DNA of 64,000 nucleotides from Novosphingobium decolorationis (GTDB taxonomy: Bacteria > Pseudomonadota > Alphaproteobacteria > Sphingomonadales > Sphingomonadaceae), in NCBI RefSeq assembly GCF_018417475.1, contig NZ_CP054856.1, forward strand, positions 248,001 through 312,000. The letters are read 5' to 3'. Numbering within the stretch: the first letter of the stretch is position 1; the number at the start of each line of letters is the position of its first letter. The notes under the pieces are model-generated. The model searched no databases and had not been told where the DNA came from. It saw nothing but the letters and a program-made list of their open reading frames with translations. Position numbers and translations under genes: made by a program. This document shows, in pieces, positions 27,628 to 39,344 of this stretch.

Positions 27628-28248
27628 TTACTCGGCGGTTTCGCCTTCGGCCTTGGTCGTGTCGCCTTCTTCGCTCTTGAGAGCCGAGGGCGCCGCGATC
27701 GTCGCGATGGTGAAGTCGCGGTCCGTGATCGCCTGCTCGACGCCGGCGGGCAGCGTCACGTGGCTGGCGTGGATCGATTCGCCGACGTCGAAGCCGGTGA
27801 CGTCGATCGAGATTTCGTCGGGGATCTTGTCCGCGGGGCAGACCAGCTCAAGCTCGTGACGCACGATGTTGAGCACACCGCCACGCTTCAGGCCCGGCGA
27901 CAGCTCTTCGTTGGCGAACGCGACGGGCACGTTGACGTGCACGGTGGCGTTCTTCGAGAGGCGCAGGAAGTCCGCGTGGAGCGGAATGTCGGTCACGGGA
28001 TCGAAGGCAACGTCCTTGGGGAGCGTACGCAGCTTCTTGCCAGCGACTTCGACCTCGACGATCGAGTTGAAGAAGTGGCCAGTGCCGAGCTGGCGGACCA
28101 GCTCCTTCTGCTCGACGTGGATCGCGATGGGCTCTTCGTTGTTGCCATAGACCACGGCGGGGACACGACCTTCACGACGCAGGGCGCGGGAGGCTCCCTT
28201 GCCTGCCCGTTCGCGCGTCTCGGCCGGCAGGGTAAGCGTATCGCTCAT
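27628..28248 (-). CDS. rplY: 50S ribosomal protein L25 (Ctc form)
   Basis: L25 binds 5S rRNA. The 206-residue Ctc form has the 5S-binding N-terminal domain ([20 protein letters not shown] near residues 4-23, [12 protein letters not shown] near 28) and the extra C-terminal beta domain ([20 protein letters not shown] near 127). It ends in an acidic tail. The reading frame is open further upstream, but the ATG at 28248 is preceded by an AAAGGCAAG ribosome site and begins exactly where family similarity begins. It is followed by a strong terminator and pth. Confidence 0.96.
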   Translation of the reverse strand: MSDTLTLPAETRERAGKGASRALRREGRVPAVVYGNNEEPIAIHVEQKELVRQLGTGHFFNSIVEVEVAGKKLRTLPKDVAFDPVTDIPLHADFLRLSKNATVHVNVPVAFANEELSPGLKRGGVLNIVRHELELVCPADKIPDEISIDVTGFDVGESIHASHVTLPAGVEQAITDRDFTIATIAAPSALKSEEGDTTKAEGETAE

Positions 28249-28383
28249 AGTACTTGCCTTTCGAAAACTGGATAAAGTAGCGGTGCGAGGCCGACCATCG
28301 GCCCGCAACCTTCCGTCACGCCTCCAGGGATGACCATGACAGAAGGCAGGGCCCTTATGCGCAAAGGCGCGCAAAGGCAAGCG

Positions 28384-29250
28384 CTATTGCAGACGCTTGA
28401 CGGTGAGCCCCGCGCGCTCGAGGAGGGCAACGAGGCCGTCCGGGCCGACCATGTGCGCCGCGCCCACGGCCACGAACGGGCGTCGGTCCTCGCGCACGGT
28501 CTTGGCGATCTTGTCCGCCCACGCCGCGTTGCGGGCCGTGAAGAGCGCTTCGCGCAGTTCCGGATCGGCCAGCAGCCCCCGGCGCGTCTCGGCTTCGAGC
28601 GCCGTGATGTCACCTCTACGCCAGCCTTTGAGCAGATCCGCGCCGTCCGGGGAGGTGGCTTCCTGGGCAACGGCCCCCAGAAGGTCGCGTTGTTCGCGTT
28701 CGGGAAGGGTATCGAAGATCCCGAGCTGCGCCTCGGCACCCTCCAGTTCAAGCACCGGACGGGCGCCTGCGGCTTGCAGTACCGCGCGGTCGACGCCATT
28801 GGCGGCGTCGCTGCCGTCTTCCGAATTGCGCGCCAGTGTCAGCGCAGCAGCCCAGGTCTCGACCTCGCGAAACTGTCCGTCGACATAGCCGGCCTTGTCC
28901 ATGAGGGCCTTCAGTGCCGGCCGGACATCGGGGGCGACCCGCGTGCTCAGGGGAGGCTCGTTCTCGCCTTGTGCAAGGCGCGCGAAGGTGGCTGCAACAG
29001 CGGCGTCGTCCTGCAGATTTCCGACTTCGACCATGATCGCACCGGCCTTCGTTAATGCCCCGTCGATCGTGTCGCTGCGCCAATCAAGCGGTGCAGGCGC
29101 GCTGTGGATCGTGCCGAAAAGCCAGCCCTCGTGGCCAGCTTCATCGCGTACGGCCCACAAGGCCGGGGTTGCGGGCAGGGGCTCGGGCCCGCAGGCACCA
29201 AGCGCCAGTCCCAGCAGCAAGGTGGCTAGAAGTCCGCGAAGCATGCGCAT
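28384..29250 (-). CDS. TraB/GumN family lipoprotein (copy 1)
   Basis: The 288-residue protein belongs to the TraB/GumN fold family, related to Tiki-type metalloproteases. The signature GTIH (WLFGTIHSAP near residue 43) and the C-terminal VGAAHMVGPDGLVALLERAG are both present. The N-terminus is a lipoprotein signal with GLALGAC (cysteine near 19), placing it at a periplasmic membrane face. A second homologous gene lies 11 bases upstream on the same strand. The substrate is unknown; GumN is named from a xanthan cluster but has no proven role. The start at 29250 is one of two close in-frame ATGs (the other is at 29244). Confidence 0.85.
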   Translation of the reverse strand: MRMLRGLLATLLLGLALGACGPEPLPATPALWAVRDEAGHEGWLFGTIHSAPAPLDWRSDTIDGALTKAGAIMVEVGNLQDDAAVAATFARLAQGENEPPLSTRVAPDVRPALKALMDKAGYVDGQFREVETWAAALTLARNSEDGSDAANGVDRAVLQAAGARPVLELEGAEAQLGIFDTLPEREQRDLLGAVAQEATSPDGADLLKGWRRGDITALEAETRRGLLADPELREALFTARNAAWADKIAKTVREDRRPFVAVGAAHMVGPDGLVALLERAGLTVKRLQ

Positions 29251-29261
29251 TGGCAGCGGCC

Positions 29262-30176
29262 TTACTGAATTCGCTCGGCGGTGATGCCTTCGCGCGCGAG
29301 CAGGTCCTGTACGCTGTCCTTTCCGGCCAGGTGTCCCGCACCGACTGCAACAAAGACCTCGCCCGGTGTTTCGAGGCGCTCTTCCAGCCATGCGGTCCAG
29401 TTGCGGTTGCGCGTGGTCAGGAGCGCTTCGCGGATGGCGGGATCGCTTTCCTGTTCGTTCAGGATCTGGGCAAGCTTCTGCGCCTTTCCGGCCCTCCAGG
29501 CGCCCACCATCTCGGTGATGTCGGCTTCCATGGTGGGCAGTCCCTCGATCACTTCGGCGAGGTAGGTTTCCTGGGTCTCGGGCGAGAGGTTCTCGAACTG
29601 GCCAAGCTGGTATTCGGGCGTTTCGAGCGCCTGGTGATCCATGCCGCGCGCCTTGGCGAGCTCGGAAACCTGGGTGTCGACGCCGTGCGCAAGGTCATAG
29701 CCTGCGGCCTGGAGCGGGAGCAGCGAGAGCATCAGGGCCGCAAACCAGCTGTCGGTGCGATCAAACGCATCGAGCGGAAGGCCGAGCTTGCGAAGGGCGG
29801 CTTCGTAGCTGGTGCGGTGCTCGCTCGTCAGCGTGTCGCGCAGGTTCTTCCCGTCCTCGCGCTGGCTGAGGCGCATCATTATGGCCTGCGTCCGTGCCTG
29901 TGCGTCCATCGGGACCTCGGTGACGAGCGTATCCGACGCGGCAAGCGCTTGCGCGACCGCACCGCTGTTCCAGTCCACCGCCTCGGGCAGGACATGGATC
30001 GTGCCGAACAGCCAGATCGTGGTGTCCTCGTCCGCGACCTTCCAGAGCGCCGGGCGCACCGGTTCGGCCGCTGCCTCGGCGGGGAGGGGGGCTGCCTCCT
30101 TGGTGCGGGCCGGGCCGGGCAAGGCAAGGGAGCAAAGGGCAAGGCTGGCGGCGAGCGATAGGAAACGTGTGCGCAT
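29262..30176 (-). CDS. TraB/GumN family exported protein (copy 2)
   Basis: The 304-residue homologue of the next gene has a cleavable signal peptide (about residues 1-24, LALCSLALPGPARTK) in place of a clear lipobox. Signature segments are TTIWLFGTIHVLPE near residue 52 and VAVGAGHLAGKDSVQDLLA near 280. It shares the domain layout of copy 1 but differs in much of the middle, so the duplication is old. The copies form a two-gene unit, this one first. They may act as a periplasmic pair. Confidence 0.88.
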   Translation of the reverse strand: MRTRFLSLAASLALCSLALPGPARTKEAAPLPAEAAAEPVRPALWKVADEDTTIWLFGTIHVLPEAVDWNSGAVAQALAASDTLVTEVPMDAQARTQAIMMRLSQREDGKNLRDTLTSEHRTSYEAALRKLGLPLDAFDRTDSWFAALMLSLLPLQAAGYDLAHGVDTQVSELAKARGMDHQALETPEYQLGQFENLSPETQETYLAEVIEGLPTMEADITEMVGAWRAGKAQKLAQILNEQESDPAIREALLTTRNRNWTAWLEERLETPGEVFVAVGAGHLAGKDSVQDLLAREGITAERIQ

Positions 30177-30461
30177 GGTGGCGTATTGAATAGGGAGCCG
30201 CAGCGTGCGCGGGTAGGGTGAAAATCGGATAATCGTGGGAAAGTGGGCCGCATCTGGAGCCGTCGCCGCCTAGGGGCGGGTCTTTCCGATCGTGTCGGCG
30301 CGGCAAGGATGTTGTGAGGATGTGGTGAGGATACTGCGGCAGGTTGTTCCCCAAATCCCGCACCTGGGTGGGAAATGGGCGCAGCGCAGTTGATTTGCCG
30401 GGCTCCATCCGCCAAAGGCGGGCCGTCACATTCGACACGAAAAGAACAAGACGGATTACCC

Positions 30462-31367
30462 ATGCCGACGCCTGCGAAAGAGCCGCTCAGCTTTCAGGAC
30501 ATGATCCTCACGCTCCACAATTACTGGAGCAAGCAGGGCTGCCTGATCCTTCAGCCTTACGACATGCGCGTGGGCGCGGGTACGTTCCACCCGGCAACGA
30601 CGCTGCGCTCGCTGGGGCCTGAGCCCTGGAAGGCGGCCTACGTGCAGCCTTCGCGCCGTCCGACCGATGGCCGCTATGGTGAGAACCCGAACCGCCTCCA
30701 GCACTACTACCAGTATCAGGTGGTCCTGAAGCCGAACCCGGAGAACCTCCAGGAACTCTACCTTGCAAGCCTTGCCGAGATCGGGATCGACCCGCTCGCG
30801 CACGACATCCGCTTCGTGGAGGACGACTGGGAAAGCCCGACGCTGGGCGCCTGGGGTCTGGGCTGGGAAGTCTGGTGCGATGGCATGGAAGTCACCCAGT
30901 TCACCTACTTCCAGCAGGTCGGCGGGTTCGACTGCAAGCCGGTGACGGGCGAGCTGACCTATGGTCTGGAACGCCTTGCGATGTACATCCAGGGTGTCGA
31001 CTGGGTCTATGACCTCAAGTTCAACAACGAAGGCGTGACCTACGGCGACGTCTTCCTGCAGAACGAGAAGCAGCAGTCGAAGTACAACTTCGAGATCGCC
31101 GACACCGACGCGCTGTTCGCAGGCTTCAAGGCCGCCGAGGCGGAAAGCCAGCGCTGCATCGAGGCGAAGATCCCGCTCGCCGCCTACGACCAGGCGATCG
31201 AGGCCAGCCACCTATTCAACTTGCTGCAGGCGCGCGGCGTGATTTCGGTGCAGGAGCGCGCCAGCTACATTGGCCGCGTGCGCGATCTCGCCAAGGGGGC
31301 CTGCGCCTCGCACATCGAAGTGAATGCGGAACGCTGGGAAAAGGATTTCCCGGGGTGGAGTGCGTAA
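30462..31367 (+). CDS. glyQ: glycyl-tRNA synthetase alpha subunit
   Basis: GlyQ is the catalytic subunit of the bacterial alpha2-beta2 glycyl-tRNA synthetase. The 301-residue protein has the class II core ([20 protein letters not shown] near residue 10, [14 protein letters not shown] near 42, [14 protein letters not shown] near 147, [15 protein letters not shown] near 169). The frame extends upstream, but ATG 30462 matches the family start. glyS follows after one base. The 285-base gap to the divergent TraB gene holds the promoter, and I see no other gene in it. Confidence 0.97.
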   Translation: MPTPAKEPLSFQDMILTLHNYWSKQGCLILQPYDMRVGAGTFHPATTLRSLGPEPWKAAYVQPSRRPTDGRYGENPNRLQHYYQYQVVLKPNPENLQELYLASLAEIGIDPLAHDIRFVEDDWESPTLGAWGLGWEVWCDGMEVTQFTYFQQVGGFDCKPVTGELTYGLERLAMYIQGVDWVYDLKFNNEGVTYGDVFLQNEKQQSKYNFEIADTDALFAGFKAAEAESQRCIEAKIPLAAYDQAIEASHLFNLLQARGVISVQERASYIGRVRDLAKGACASHIEVNAERWEKDFPGWSA

Positions 31368-31368
31368 G

Positions 31369-33453
31369 ATGACCGATTTTCTGCTTGAACTGCGCTCCGA
31401 GGAAATTCCCGCCCGCATGCAGGCCGGGGCCCGCGCGGACCTGGAAAAGCTCTTCCGCAAGGAAATGAAGGACGCGGGCGTTTCGGTGGGCGGTATCACC
31501 GTCTACTCGACGCCGCGCCGTCTGGCGCTGATCGCGAAGGACCTGCCGGTTCAGACCGAGGCCGTGCGCGAAGAAACCAAGGGACCTGCCACCAGTGCGC
31601 CCGAACAGGCGCTGGAAGGCTTCCTGCGCAAGACCGGCTTGTCCAAGGACCAGTTGGAAGTGCGCGACATCAAGGGCAAGGACACCTACTTCGCGGTCGT
31701 CGAGAAGCCGGGCCGCGCGGTCAAGGACGTGCTGGCGGACGCGATCCCCGCGATCATCCGCGCCTTCCCCTGGCCCAAGTCGCAGCGCTGGGGCGCTGCC
31801 TCGCTGAGCCCGGAGAGCCTTCGCTGGGTGCGCCCGCTTTCGGGGATCGTTGCGATCCTGGGCGATGAACTGGTCGAATGCGCGGTTGAGGGCATTACCT
31901 CGGGCCGTGTTACCAAGGGCCACCGTTTCCACGCGCCGGGCGAAATCACGCTCTCGGGTGCGGACACCTACGTCGAGACGCTGCGCGCGGCCTATGTGCT
32001 GGTCGACCACGCCGAGCGTCAGGACCTCATCCGCAGCAAGGCCGCCGAGGCCGCGAGCGCCGCCGGCCTCACGCTGGTCGAGGACGAGGGTCTCGTGATC
32101 GAGAACGCCGGCCTCACCGAATGGCCGGTGCCGCTGCTCGGCCGCTTCGATGAGGACTTCCTCGAAGTCCCGCCCGAAACCATCCAGCTCACCGCGCGCG
32201 TCAACCAGAAGTACTTCGTGTGCGAGAAGGACGGCAAGCTGGCCGACGCCTTCGTGTGCACCGCGAACATCGCCGCAGTGGACGGCGGCGAGGGCATCGT
32301 TGCGGGCAACCGCAAGGTGCTCGCCGCACGCCTGTCCGACGCGCGCTTCTTCTGGGAGCAGGACCGCAAGACGCCGCTTTCCAAGCAGGCTGAAAAGCTG
32401 GGCCGCATCACCTTCCACGAGAAGCTGGGCACCGTCGCCGACAAGGTCGAGCGTGTGGCCAAGCTCGCCGAATGGCTGGCGGCCGAGGGTATCGTGCCCA
32501 ACTGCGATCCCGTGCTCGCCCGCAAGGCAGCCGAGCTGTGCAAGGCCGACCTCGTCACCGAAATGGTCGGCGAGTTCCCCGAACTGCAGGGGCTGATGGG
32601 TGGCTACTACGCCCGCGCCGAAGGCCTGGGCGACGAAATCGCCGACGCCATCCGCGACCACTACAAGCCGGTCGGCGCAGGCGATGACGTCCCGACCGCG
32701 CCGGTCTCAGTGGCCGTGGCGCTGGCGGACAAGCTGGATACGCTGCGCAGCTTCTTCGCTATCAACGAAAAGCCGACCGGCTCGAAGGACCCCTTCGCGC
32801 TGCGTCGCGCAGCCTTGGGTGTGATCCGCCTCGTCACGGACAACAACCTGCGTTTTGGGGTTGCTGAAGGCGACCTTCTCGATTTCTTCGCCGACCGCCT
32901 CAAGGTCCAGCAGAAGGAAGCGGGCGTTCGCCACGACCTGATCGACGCGGTCTTCGCGCTCGGCGGCGAGGACGATCTGGTGCGCCTGCTCGCGCGCGTC
33001 CATGCGCTTCAGGCCTTTGTCCAAACGGACGATGGCGCAAACCTGCTGGCGGGCTACAAGCGCGCCAACAACATCCTCAAGAAGGAAGGGTTTGTGGCCA
33101 ACGAAGTGGCGCGTACGGGGGACGAGGATCCGATGGAGAACGTCGACGATCCTGACATGACCGAGGTCTACGCCCAGCGCGGGCGCCTGTCCTACACGCC
33201 CGAACCGGCCGAGCAGGCGCTGATGGACGCGCTTGCCGCTGCAGCGCCGAAGGCGGTGGCCTGCGTCGAGGCCGAGGACTTTGCGGGCGCGATGGCGGCA
33301 CTCGCCTCGCTGCGCGCTCCGATTGACGCATTTTTCAACGATGTAACCGTGAACGACAGCGATCCGGCGAAGCGCACGGAACGGTTGGGCCTCCTCGACC
33401 GTTTCCGCGCTGCAGTGCACAAAGTGGCTGACTTCTCCCGGATCGAAGGCTAG
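31369..33453 (+). CDS. glyS: glycyl-tRNA synthetase beta subunit
   Basis: GlyS provides tRNA binding for the glycyl-tRNA synthetase. The 694-residue protein starts at the ATG one base after the glyQ stop, and its opening DFLLELRSEEIPARM is the family hallmark. Middle segments such as RFFWEQDRKTPL, EFPELQGLMGGYYA and DPFALRRAALGVIRL are typical, as is the C-terminal anticodon-binding domain (VNDSDPAKRTERLGLLDRF). It is co-transcribed with glyQ, and ppdK follows after 52 bases. Confidence 0.97.
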   Translation: MTDFLLELRSEEIPARMQAGARADLEKLFRKEMKDAGVSVGGITVYSTPRRLALIAKDLPVQTEAVREETKGPATSAPEQALEGFLRKTGLSKDQLEVRDIKGKDTYFAVVEKPGRAVKDVLADAIPAIIRAFPWPKSQRWGAASLSPESLRWVRPLSGIVAILGDELVECAVEGITSGRVTKGHRFHAPGEITLSGADTYVETLRAAYVLVDHAERQDLIRSKAAEAASAAGLTLVEDEGLVIENAGLTEWPVPLLGRFDEDFLEVPPETIQLTARVNQKYFVCEKDGKLADAFVCTANIAAVDGGEGIVAGNRKVLAARLSDARFFWEQDRKTPLSKQAEKLGRITFHEKLGTVADKVERVAKLAEWLAAEGIVPNCDPVLARKAAELCKADLVTEMVGEFPELQGLMGGYYARAEGLGDEIADAIRDHYKPVGAGDDVPTAPVSVAVALADKLDTLRSFFAINEKPTGSKDPFALRRAALGVIRLVTDNNLRFGVAEGDLLDFFADRLKVQQKEAGVRHDLIDAVFALGGEDDLVRLLARVHALQAFVQTDDGANLLAGYKRANNILKKEGFVANEVARTGDEDPMENVDDPDMTEVYAQRGRLSYTPEPAEQALMDALAAAAPKAVACVEAEDFAGAMAALASLRAPIDAFFNDVTVNDSDPAKRTERLGLLDRFRAAVHKVADFSRIEG

Positions 33454-33505
33454 TATTTTTGCCCGGCCTGGAGGAGGGCCGGACGTAATTAGGAAAGCCA
33501 ATACA

Positions 33506-36169
<2,664 letters not shown>

Positions 36170-36180
36170 TCACGAACAGG

Positions 36181-36207
36181 GCGGCGTCGAGACGCTCTCG
36201 ACGCCGC
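36181..36207 (+). terminator. hairpin between ppdK and the convergent methyltransferase gene
   Basis: GCGGCGTCGAGA (36181-36192) pairs perfectly with TCTCGACGCCGC (36196-36207) around a CGC loop. Only a weak T-rich tail (TCCTTGATC) follows. It is the likely transcript end for ppdK and possibly for the opposing gene. Confidence 0.6.
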
Positions 36208-36217
36208 TCCTTGATCA

Positions 36218-36985
36218 TTACTTTCGCCAGCCCGAAAGGGTGAGGATCTCGAAAGTTTCCACGGTTCGGCCGTCTTCGCCCCGCGCGGTGAAGGCGGCCG
36301 AAGCGCGTTTGCGCGCTTCCTTTCCAAGGATCGGACCTGCATCGTTCAGCACGTTCGAGGCACCCTGGGCGCGAAGGTCCGCCACCAGGCTATCGAGGCT
36401 GCGAAAGGCGACCTTGAGCGGGCGCTGGTCGATCACCGGATCGGTAAAGAGCGTGCGCTGGAGCAGTTCGCCGCCCGCGCGCACGTCGACCATGGGGTGG
36501 AGGCGCGGTGCGGGCCGCTCGCCGTCGGCTTCCAGCATGGCTTCGCGCAGGTTCTGCAGGCTGCCGAGCGACAGGAAGCTGGCGATCATCATTCCGCCTT
36601 GCGCAAGTGCGCGGCGGATGTGGATGAGGGCGCCGGGAAGATCGTTGACGGTGTCGAGCGTGCCCAGGCTCACGATCAGCTCGAATTCGCCGAAGGGATA
36701 GGGCTGTTCTTCGTCAAAGCCGTCGGCCGGGTCGATCTCGGTGACCTCCCGGCCTGCCGCGCGCATCGCGCGGCCCAGATCTCCGGTGTAGTCGCCCACG
36801 ATGAGCACGGTCCTGGGCTCGAAGCGCAGGAAGCCGAGCCGCTCGTGGACGTCCTCGATCATGTCCTCGATGAGGTAGCGCGCCGCGTTCGGACGCTGCT
36901 GCAGGAGCCGCAAGCGCTGACGCAGCGCCGTGCGGCGGCTGCGCGAAAAGATGCGGGGCGGAGTGCGGGGAGGTGTGCTGGCCAT
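36218..36985 (-). CDS. SAM-dependent methyltransferase, BioC/NDUFAF5-like
   Basis: The 255-residue protein has a class I methyltransferase fold: motif I region TVLIVGDYTGDLGRAMRAAG near residue 59, an acidic residue after motif II (EIDPADG near 82), a motif IV region FELIVSLGTLDTVNDLPGAL near 101 and GGMMIASFLSLGSLQNLREA near 129. The layout resembles the NDUFAF5/BioC group, which in alphaproteobacteria includes homologues of a mitochondrial complex I assembly factor. No biotin genes are nearby. The substrate is not known. It is divergent from comF with a 73-base shared promoter region. Confidence 0.8.
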   Translation of the reverse strand: MASTPPRTPPRIFSRSRRTALRQRLRLLQQRPNAARYLIEDMIEDVHERLGFLRFEPRTVLIVGDYTGDLGRAMRAAGREVTEIDPADGFDEEQPYPFGEFELIVSLGTLDTVNDLPGALIHIRRALAQGGMMIASFLSLGSLQNLREAMLEADGERPAPRLHPMVDVRAGGELLQRTLFTDPVIDQRPLKVAFRSLDSLVADLRAQGASNVLNDAGPILGKEARKRASAAFTARGEDGRTVETFEILTLSGWRK

Positions 36986-37058
36986 GACCGCTCCCTGCCG
37001 CGTTGGTTAAAAGGTTGCAACCGCTTGTGCGGCAAGGCCGCGCGCCTAGGCTGCATCC

Positions 37059-37799
37059 ATGCGCATTCGCGAGGCCTTTTCTCCGCTCATAGACCTCGTC
37101 TTTCCGCCGCGATGCCCCTTGTGCGGGGACATGATTGCGACGCAGACGGGTCTCTGCGCGGATTGCTGGAGCGAACTGGCGCTTCCGGGAACGCCGGCCT
37201 GCGCAAGCTGTGGGCGTCCTTTCGCGCACCAGGTCGCGGAAGGAAGCTGCTGTGCGCCGTGTCTGAAAGACCCTCCACGGCACGACGGGATCGCGTCGGC
37301 AACGCTCTACAACGCGGCCTCGCGCAAGTTGGTGCTGGCGCTCAAGCACGGTAACCGCATCGGGCTCGCGCCCTTGCTTGCGCAGTTGATGCTGGCACGG
37401 CTGCCCTTTCTCGATGAGCATTGGCTTGTGGTTCCGGTGCCACTGCACCGCTGGCGGCTGTGGCAAAGGGGCTACAACCAGTCCTCCGAATTGGCCAAGG
37501 GGCTCGCCCGGCCACGGGGCGCACGGCTCCTGCCCGAGGGGCTGATACGCACGAAGTCGACGCCCTCGTTGGGTGGGCTCGGCGCGGTTGCCCGCAAACG
37601 TACGCTATCCGGTGCCATCCGGGTAAATCCGCGAATGACGGCGACATTCAAGGGCGCGCAGGTCGTCCTGGTCGACGATGTGATGACGAGCGGCGCCACG
37701 ACCGAGGCCTGTGTATCGGCGCTCAAGAAGGCGGGCGCGAAGAGGGTGGTCATTGCATGTTTCGCGCGTGTGCTCGACGAAGCGCTTAGTGCCACATGA
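37059..37799 (+). CDS. comF: ComF family phosphoribosyltransferase-like protein
   Basis: ComF proteins are required for DNA uptake in competent bacteria, but in most genomes the role is undefined. The 246-residue protein has an N-terminal zinc ribbon built from CPLCG, CADCW, CASCG and CAPC pairs (residues about 19-72), then a type I phosphoribosyltransferase fold ending in the PRPP loop VVLVDDVMTSGATTEACV near residue 204. A solvent-exposed WQRGYNQSSELA segment (near 131) is also typical. It is divergent from the methyltransferase gene and followed by a 417-base non-coding stretch. Confidence 0.9.
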   Translation: MRIREAFSPLIDLVFPPRCPLCGDMIATQTGLCADCWSELALPGTPACASCGRPFAHQVAEGSCCAPCLKDPPRHDGIASATLYNAASRKLVLALKHGNRIGLAPLLAQLMLARLPFLDEHWLVVPVPLHRWRLWQRGYNQSSELAKGLARPRGARLLPEGLIRTKSTPSLGGLGAVARKRTLSGAIRVNPRMTATFKGAQVVLVDDVMTSGATTEACVSALKKAGAKRVVIACFARVLDEALSAT

Positions 37800-38216
37800 A
37801 TGTCATACAGATCGTCCAATAGGCACGTGTCCGCCAGTCTTGCGCTGCCGGGCCAATGGTCGGAAGTTTTTGGGACAGAATCGAAAACGCCCGGAATGAC
37901 TGGCATTCCGGGCGTCCTCGTGACGAAACTGTTCGGACCCTGCGAATCGAAGCAACTTCCCCTTAGTCGCTTGGTCCGTCCCTCAAGGCGGCAGGTCCTA
38001 TGTAGATGATACCTGCCGCAAATTCTCCCTGAACCGTGGCGCTTGTCATTCAGCACCCTTTGGGTCAGAAGCAGTCCCCCAGCTGCAAAACCTTTTTCCG
38101 TCACTGGACGGCAATTGGAAAGCGGTTTCCGGGATCAGGGTCGATTTTGGGCCGCAGCTGTTGTTATCCTGCAACAATCGAAGCCTGTGGCTGCGAATTA
38201 GAGGAACTTTTGGAAA
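37800..38216. other. 417-base non-coding region between comF and hisI with two strong hairpins
   Basis: Two perfect inverted repeats lie here: ACGCCCGGAATG (37887-37898) with CATTCCGGGCGT (37904-37915), 12 bp, and GCGGCAGGT (37988-37996) with ACCTGCCGC (38011-38019), 9 bp with a 14-base loop. Neither has a plus-strand T-run. The first is followed by GTTTTCG on the minus strand. The 3' part presumably holds the hisI promoter. An open minus-strand frame crosses the region but has no protein-like composition. A small RNA is possible. Confidence 0.45.
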
Positions 38217-38594
38217 ATGGCAGACGGTTGCGACGCGGATCGGGAGAAGGGCACCGCGTTCCTCCCCAAGTTCGACGCACAGGGCCTCCTGATCGCGATC
38301 GCGGTCGACGCGCAGACCAAGGACATCCTGATGGTCGCCTACATGGATGAAGAGGCGCTCGCCAGGACGCGGGAGACCGGCCTTGCCCATTTCCATTCCC
38401 GTTCTCGCGGCAAGCTCTGGCTGAAGGGTGAAACCTCGGGGCACTTCCTGCGTGTCCAGGAAATTCAGGTCGATTGCGATCAGGATGCGCTCACCCTGGT
38501 TGTGAAACCCGAAGGCCCGGCGTGCCACACCGGCGCGCGCCGGTGTTTCTACCGCCGCCTTGAGGGCGACGAACTGGTTAACTTCACCGACTGA
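38217..38594 (+). CDS. hisI: phosphoribosyl-AMP cyclohydrolase
   Basis: HisI opens the adenine ring of phosphoribosyl-AMP, the third step of histidine biosynthesis. The 125-residue stand-alone enzyme has DILMVAYMDEEALARTRETG near residue 36, SRSRGKLWLKGETSGH near 60, the metal-binding VDCDQDAL near 85 and CHTGARRCFYRRL near 102, which supplies the zinc cysteines. It is not fused to HisE. No other his gene adjoins. An AGGA ribosome site lies about 12 bases before ATG 38217. A hairpin terminator follows. Confidence 0.96.
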   Translation: MADGCDADREKGTAFLPKFDAQGLLIAIAVDAQTKDILMVAYMDEEALARTRETGLAHFHSRSRGKLWLKGETSGHFLRVQEIQVDCDQDALTLVVKPEGPACHTGARRCFYRRLEGDELVNFTD

Positions 38595-38617
38595 GCGCAG
38601 TCGGCGAAAGTTGGGGT

Positions 38618-38640
38618 GCCCTCACGCAGGTGAGGGCGTT
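38618..38640 (+). terminator. hairpin terminator between hisI and the dienelactone hydrolase gene
   Basis: GCCCTCAC (38618-38625) pairs with GTGAGGGC (38630-38637), followed by GTTTCC. It lies 24 bases past hisI and overlaps the stop codon (38622-38624) of the convergent gene. Confidence 0.6.
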
Positions 38641-39344
38641 TCCAGAACGTCGTCGAAGAAGCTGCGCATGGCCGCCCAGGATTGGCGATCCGCGCTGGCG
38701 TCATAGCCAATGGCATCGCTACCGCGCGCATCACTCCCGGGATCCGTGAAGCCGTGGCGTACGCCGCTGTAGGCATGGAAGTGCCAGTCCGCGCCGCCGT
38801 GGTCCATTTCCTCCCAGAACGAGAGCACCTGGTCACGCGGCACCATCGGATCGGCATCGCCATGGCAGATGAGCAGGCGGGTTGCGATGCTGTCGTGATG
38901 AGCCGGACTGTCGGTCGAGAGCAGTCCGTGGAAACTCACACCGGCGCGCAAGGGTTGGCGATCGCGCGCCGCTTCGAGAACCGCCTGTCCGCCCATGCAA
39001 TATCCCGCGGCCAGAAGCGGCAGATCCTCGGCTTCGGGCACGTCACGCAGCGCGGCAATGGCCGCGCCAATGCGCCCGCGGTACTGTTTCACGTTCGTGC
39101 GCAAAGCCTCAGCCAGCCCGCGGGAGGCTTCGAAATCGGCGACCGGCTCGCCATAGAAATCCGCGACCAGGACCAGAAAGCCCAGTTCTGCGTACATCGC
39201 CGCGCGGCGTTCGATGGCCGGGGTGATGTTCATGATCGTCGGAAACAGCACCAGGGCCGCGCGCGCAGCGCCGACCGGACGGGCAATCCATCCGGTCAGC
39301 TCTGTGCCCGCGTGGCGGTACGTGTAGGGGCTGAGGTCGCTCAT
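38622..39344 (-). CDS. dienelactone hydrolase family protein
   Basis: This 240-residue alpha/beta-hydrolase has the dienelactone hydrolase triad: nucleophile cysteine in [15 protein letters not shown] near residue 117, aspartate in [13 protein letters not shown] near 165 and histidine in GVRHGFTDP near 200. Family members cleave dienelactones in chloro-aromatic degradation, but most chromosomal copies act on unknown esters. The start overlaps the cysK stop by 4 bases, so it is the last gene of a leftward unit. The real substrate cannot be inferred. Confidence 0.9.
   Translation of the reverse strand: MSDLSPYTYRHAGTELTGWIARPVGAARAALVLFPTIMNITPAIERRAAMYAELGFLVLVADFYGEPVADFEASRGLAEALRTNVKQYRGRIGAAIAALRDVPEAEDLPLLAAGYCMGGQAVLEAARDRQPLRAGVSFHGLLSTDSPAHHDSIATRLLICHGDADPMVPRDQVLSFWEEMDHGGADWHFHAYSGVRHGFTDPGSDARGSDAIGYDASADRQSWAAMRSFFDDVLETPSPA

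Noticed and set aside
37472..38104. A 210-residue minus-strand frame crossing the comF-hisI gap
   Set aside because: Half of it is antisense to comF, composition is not protein-like, and it would run through both hairpins.
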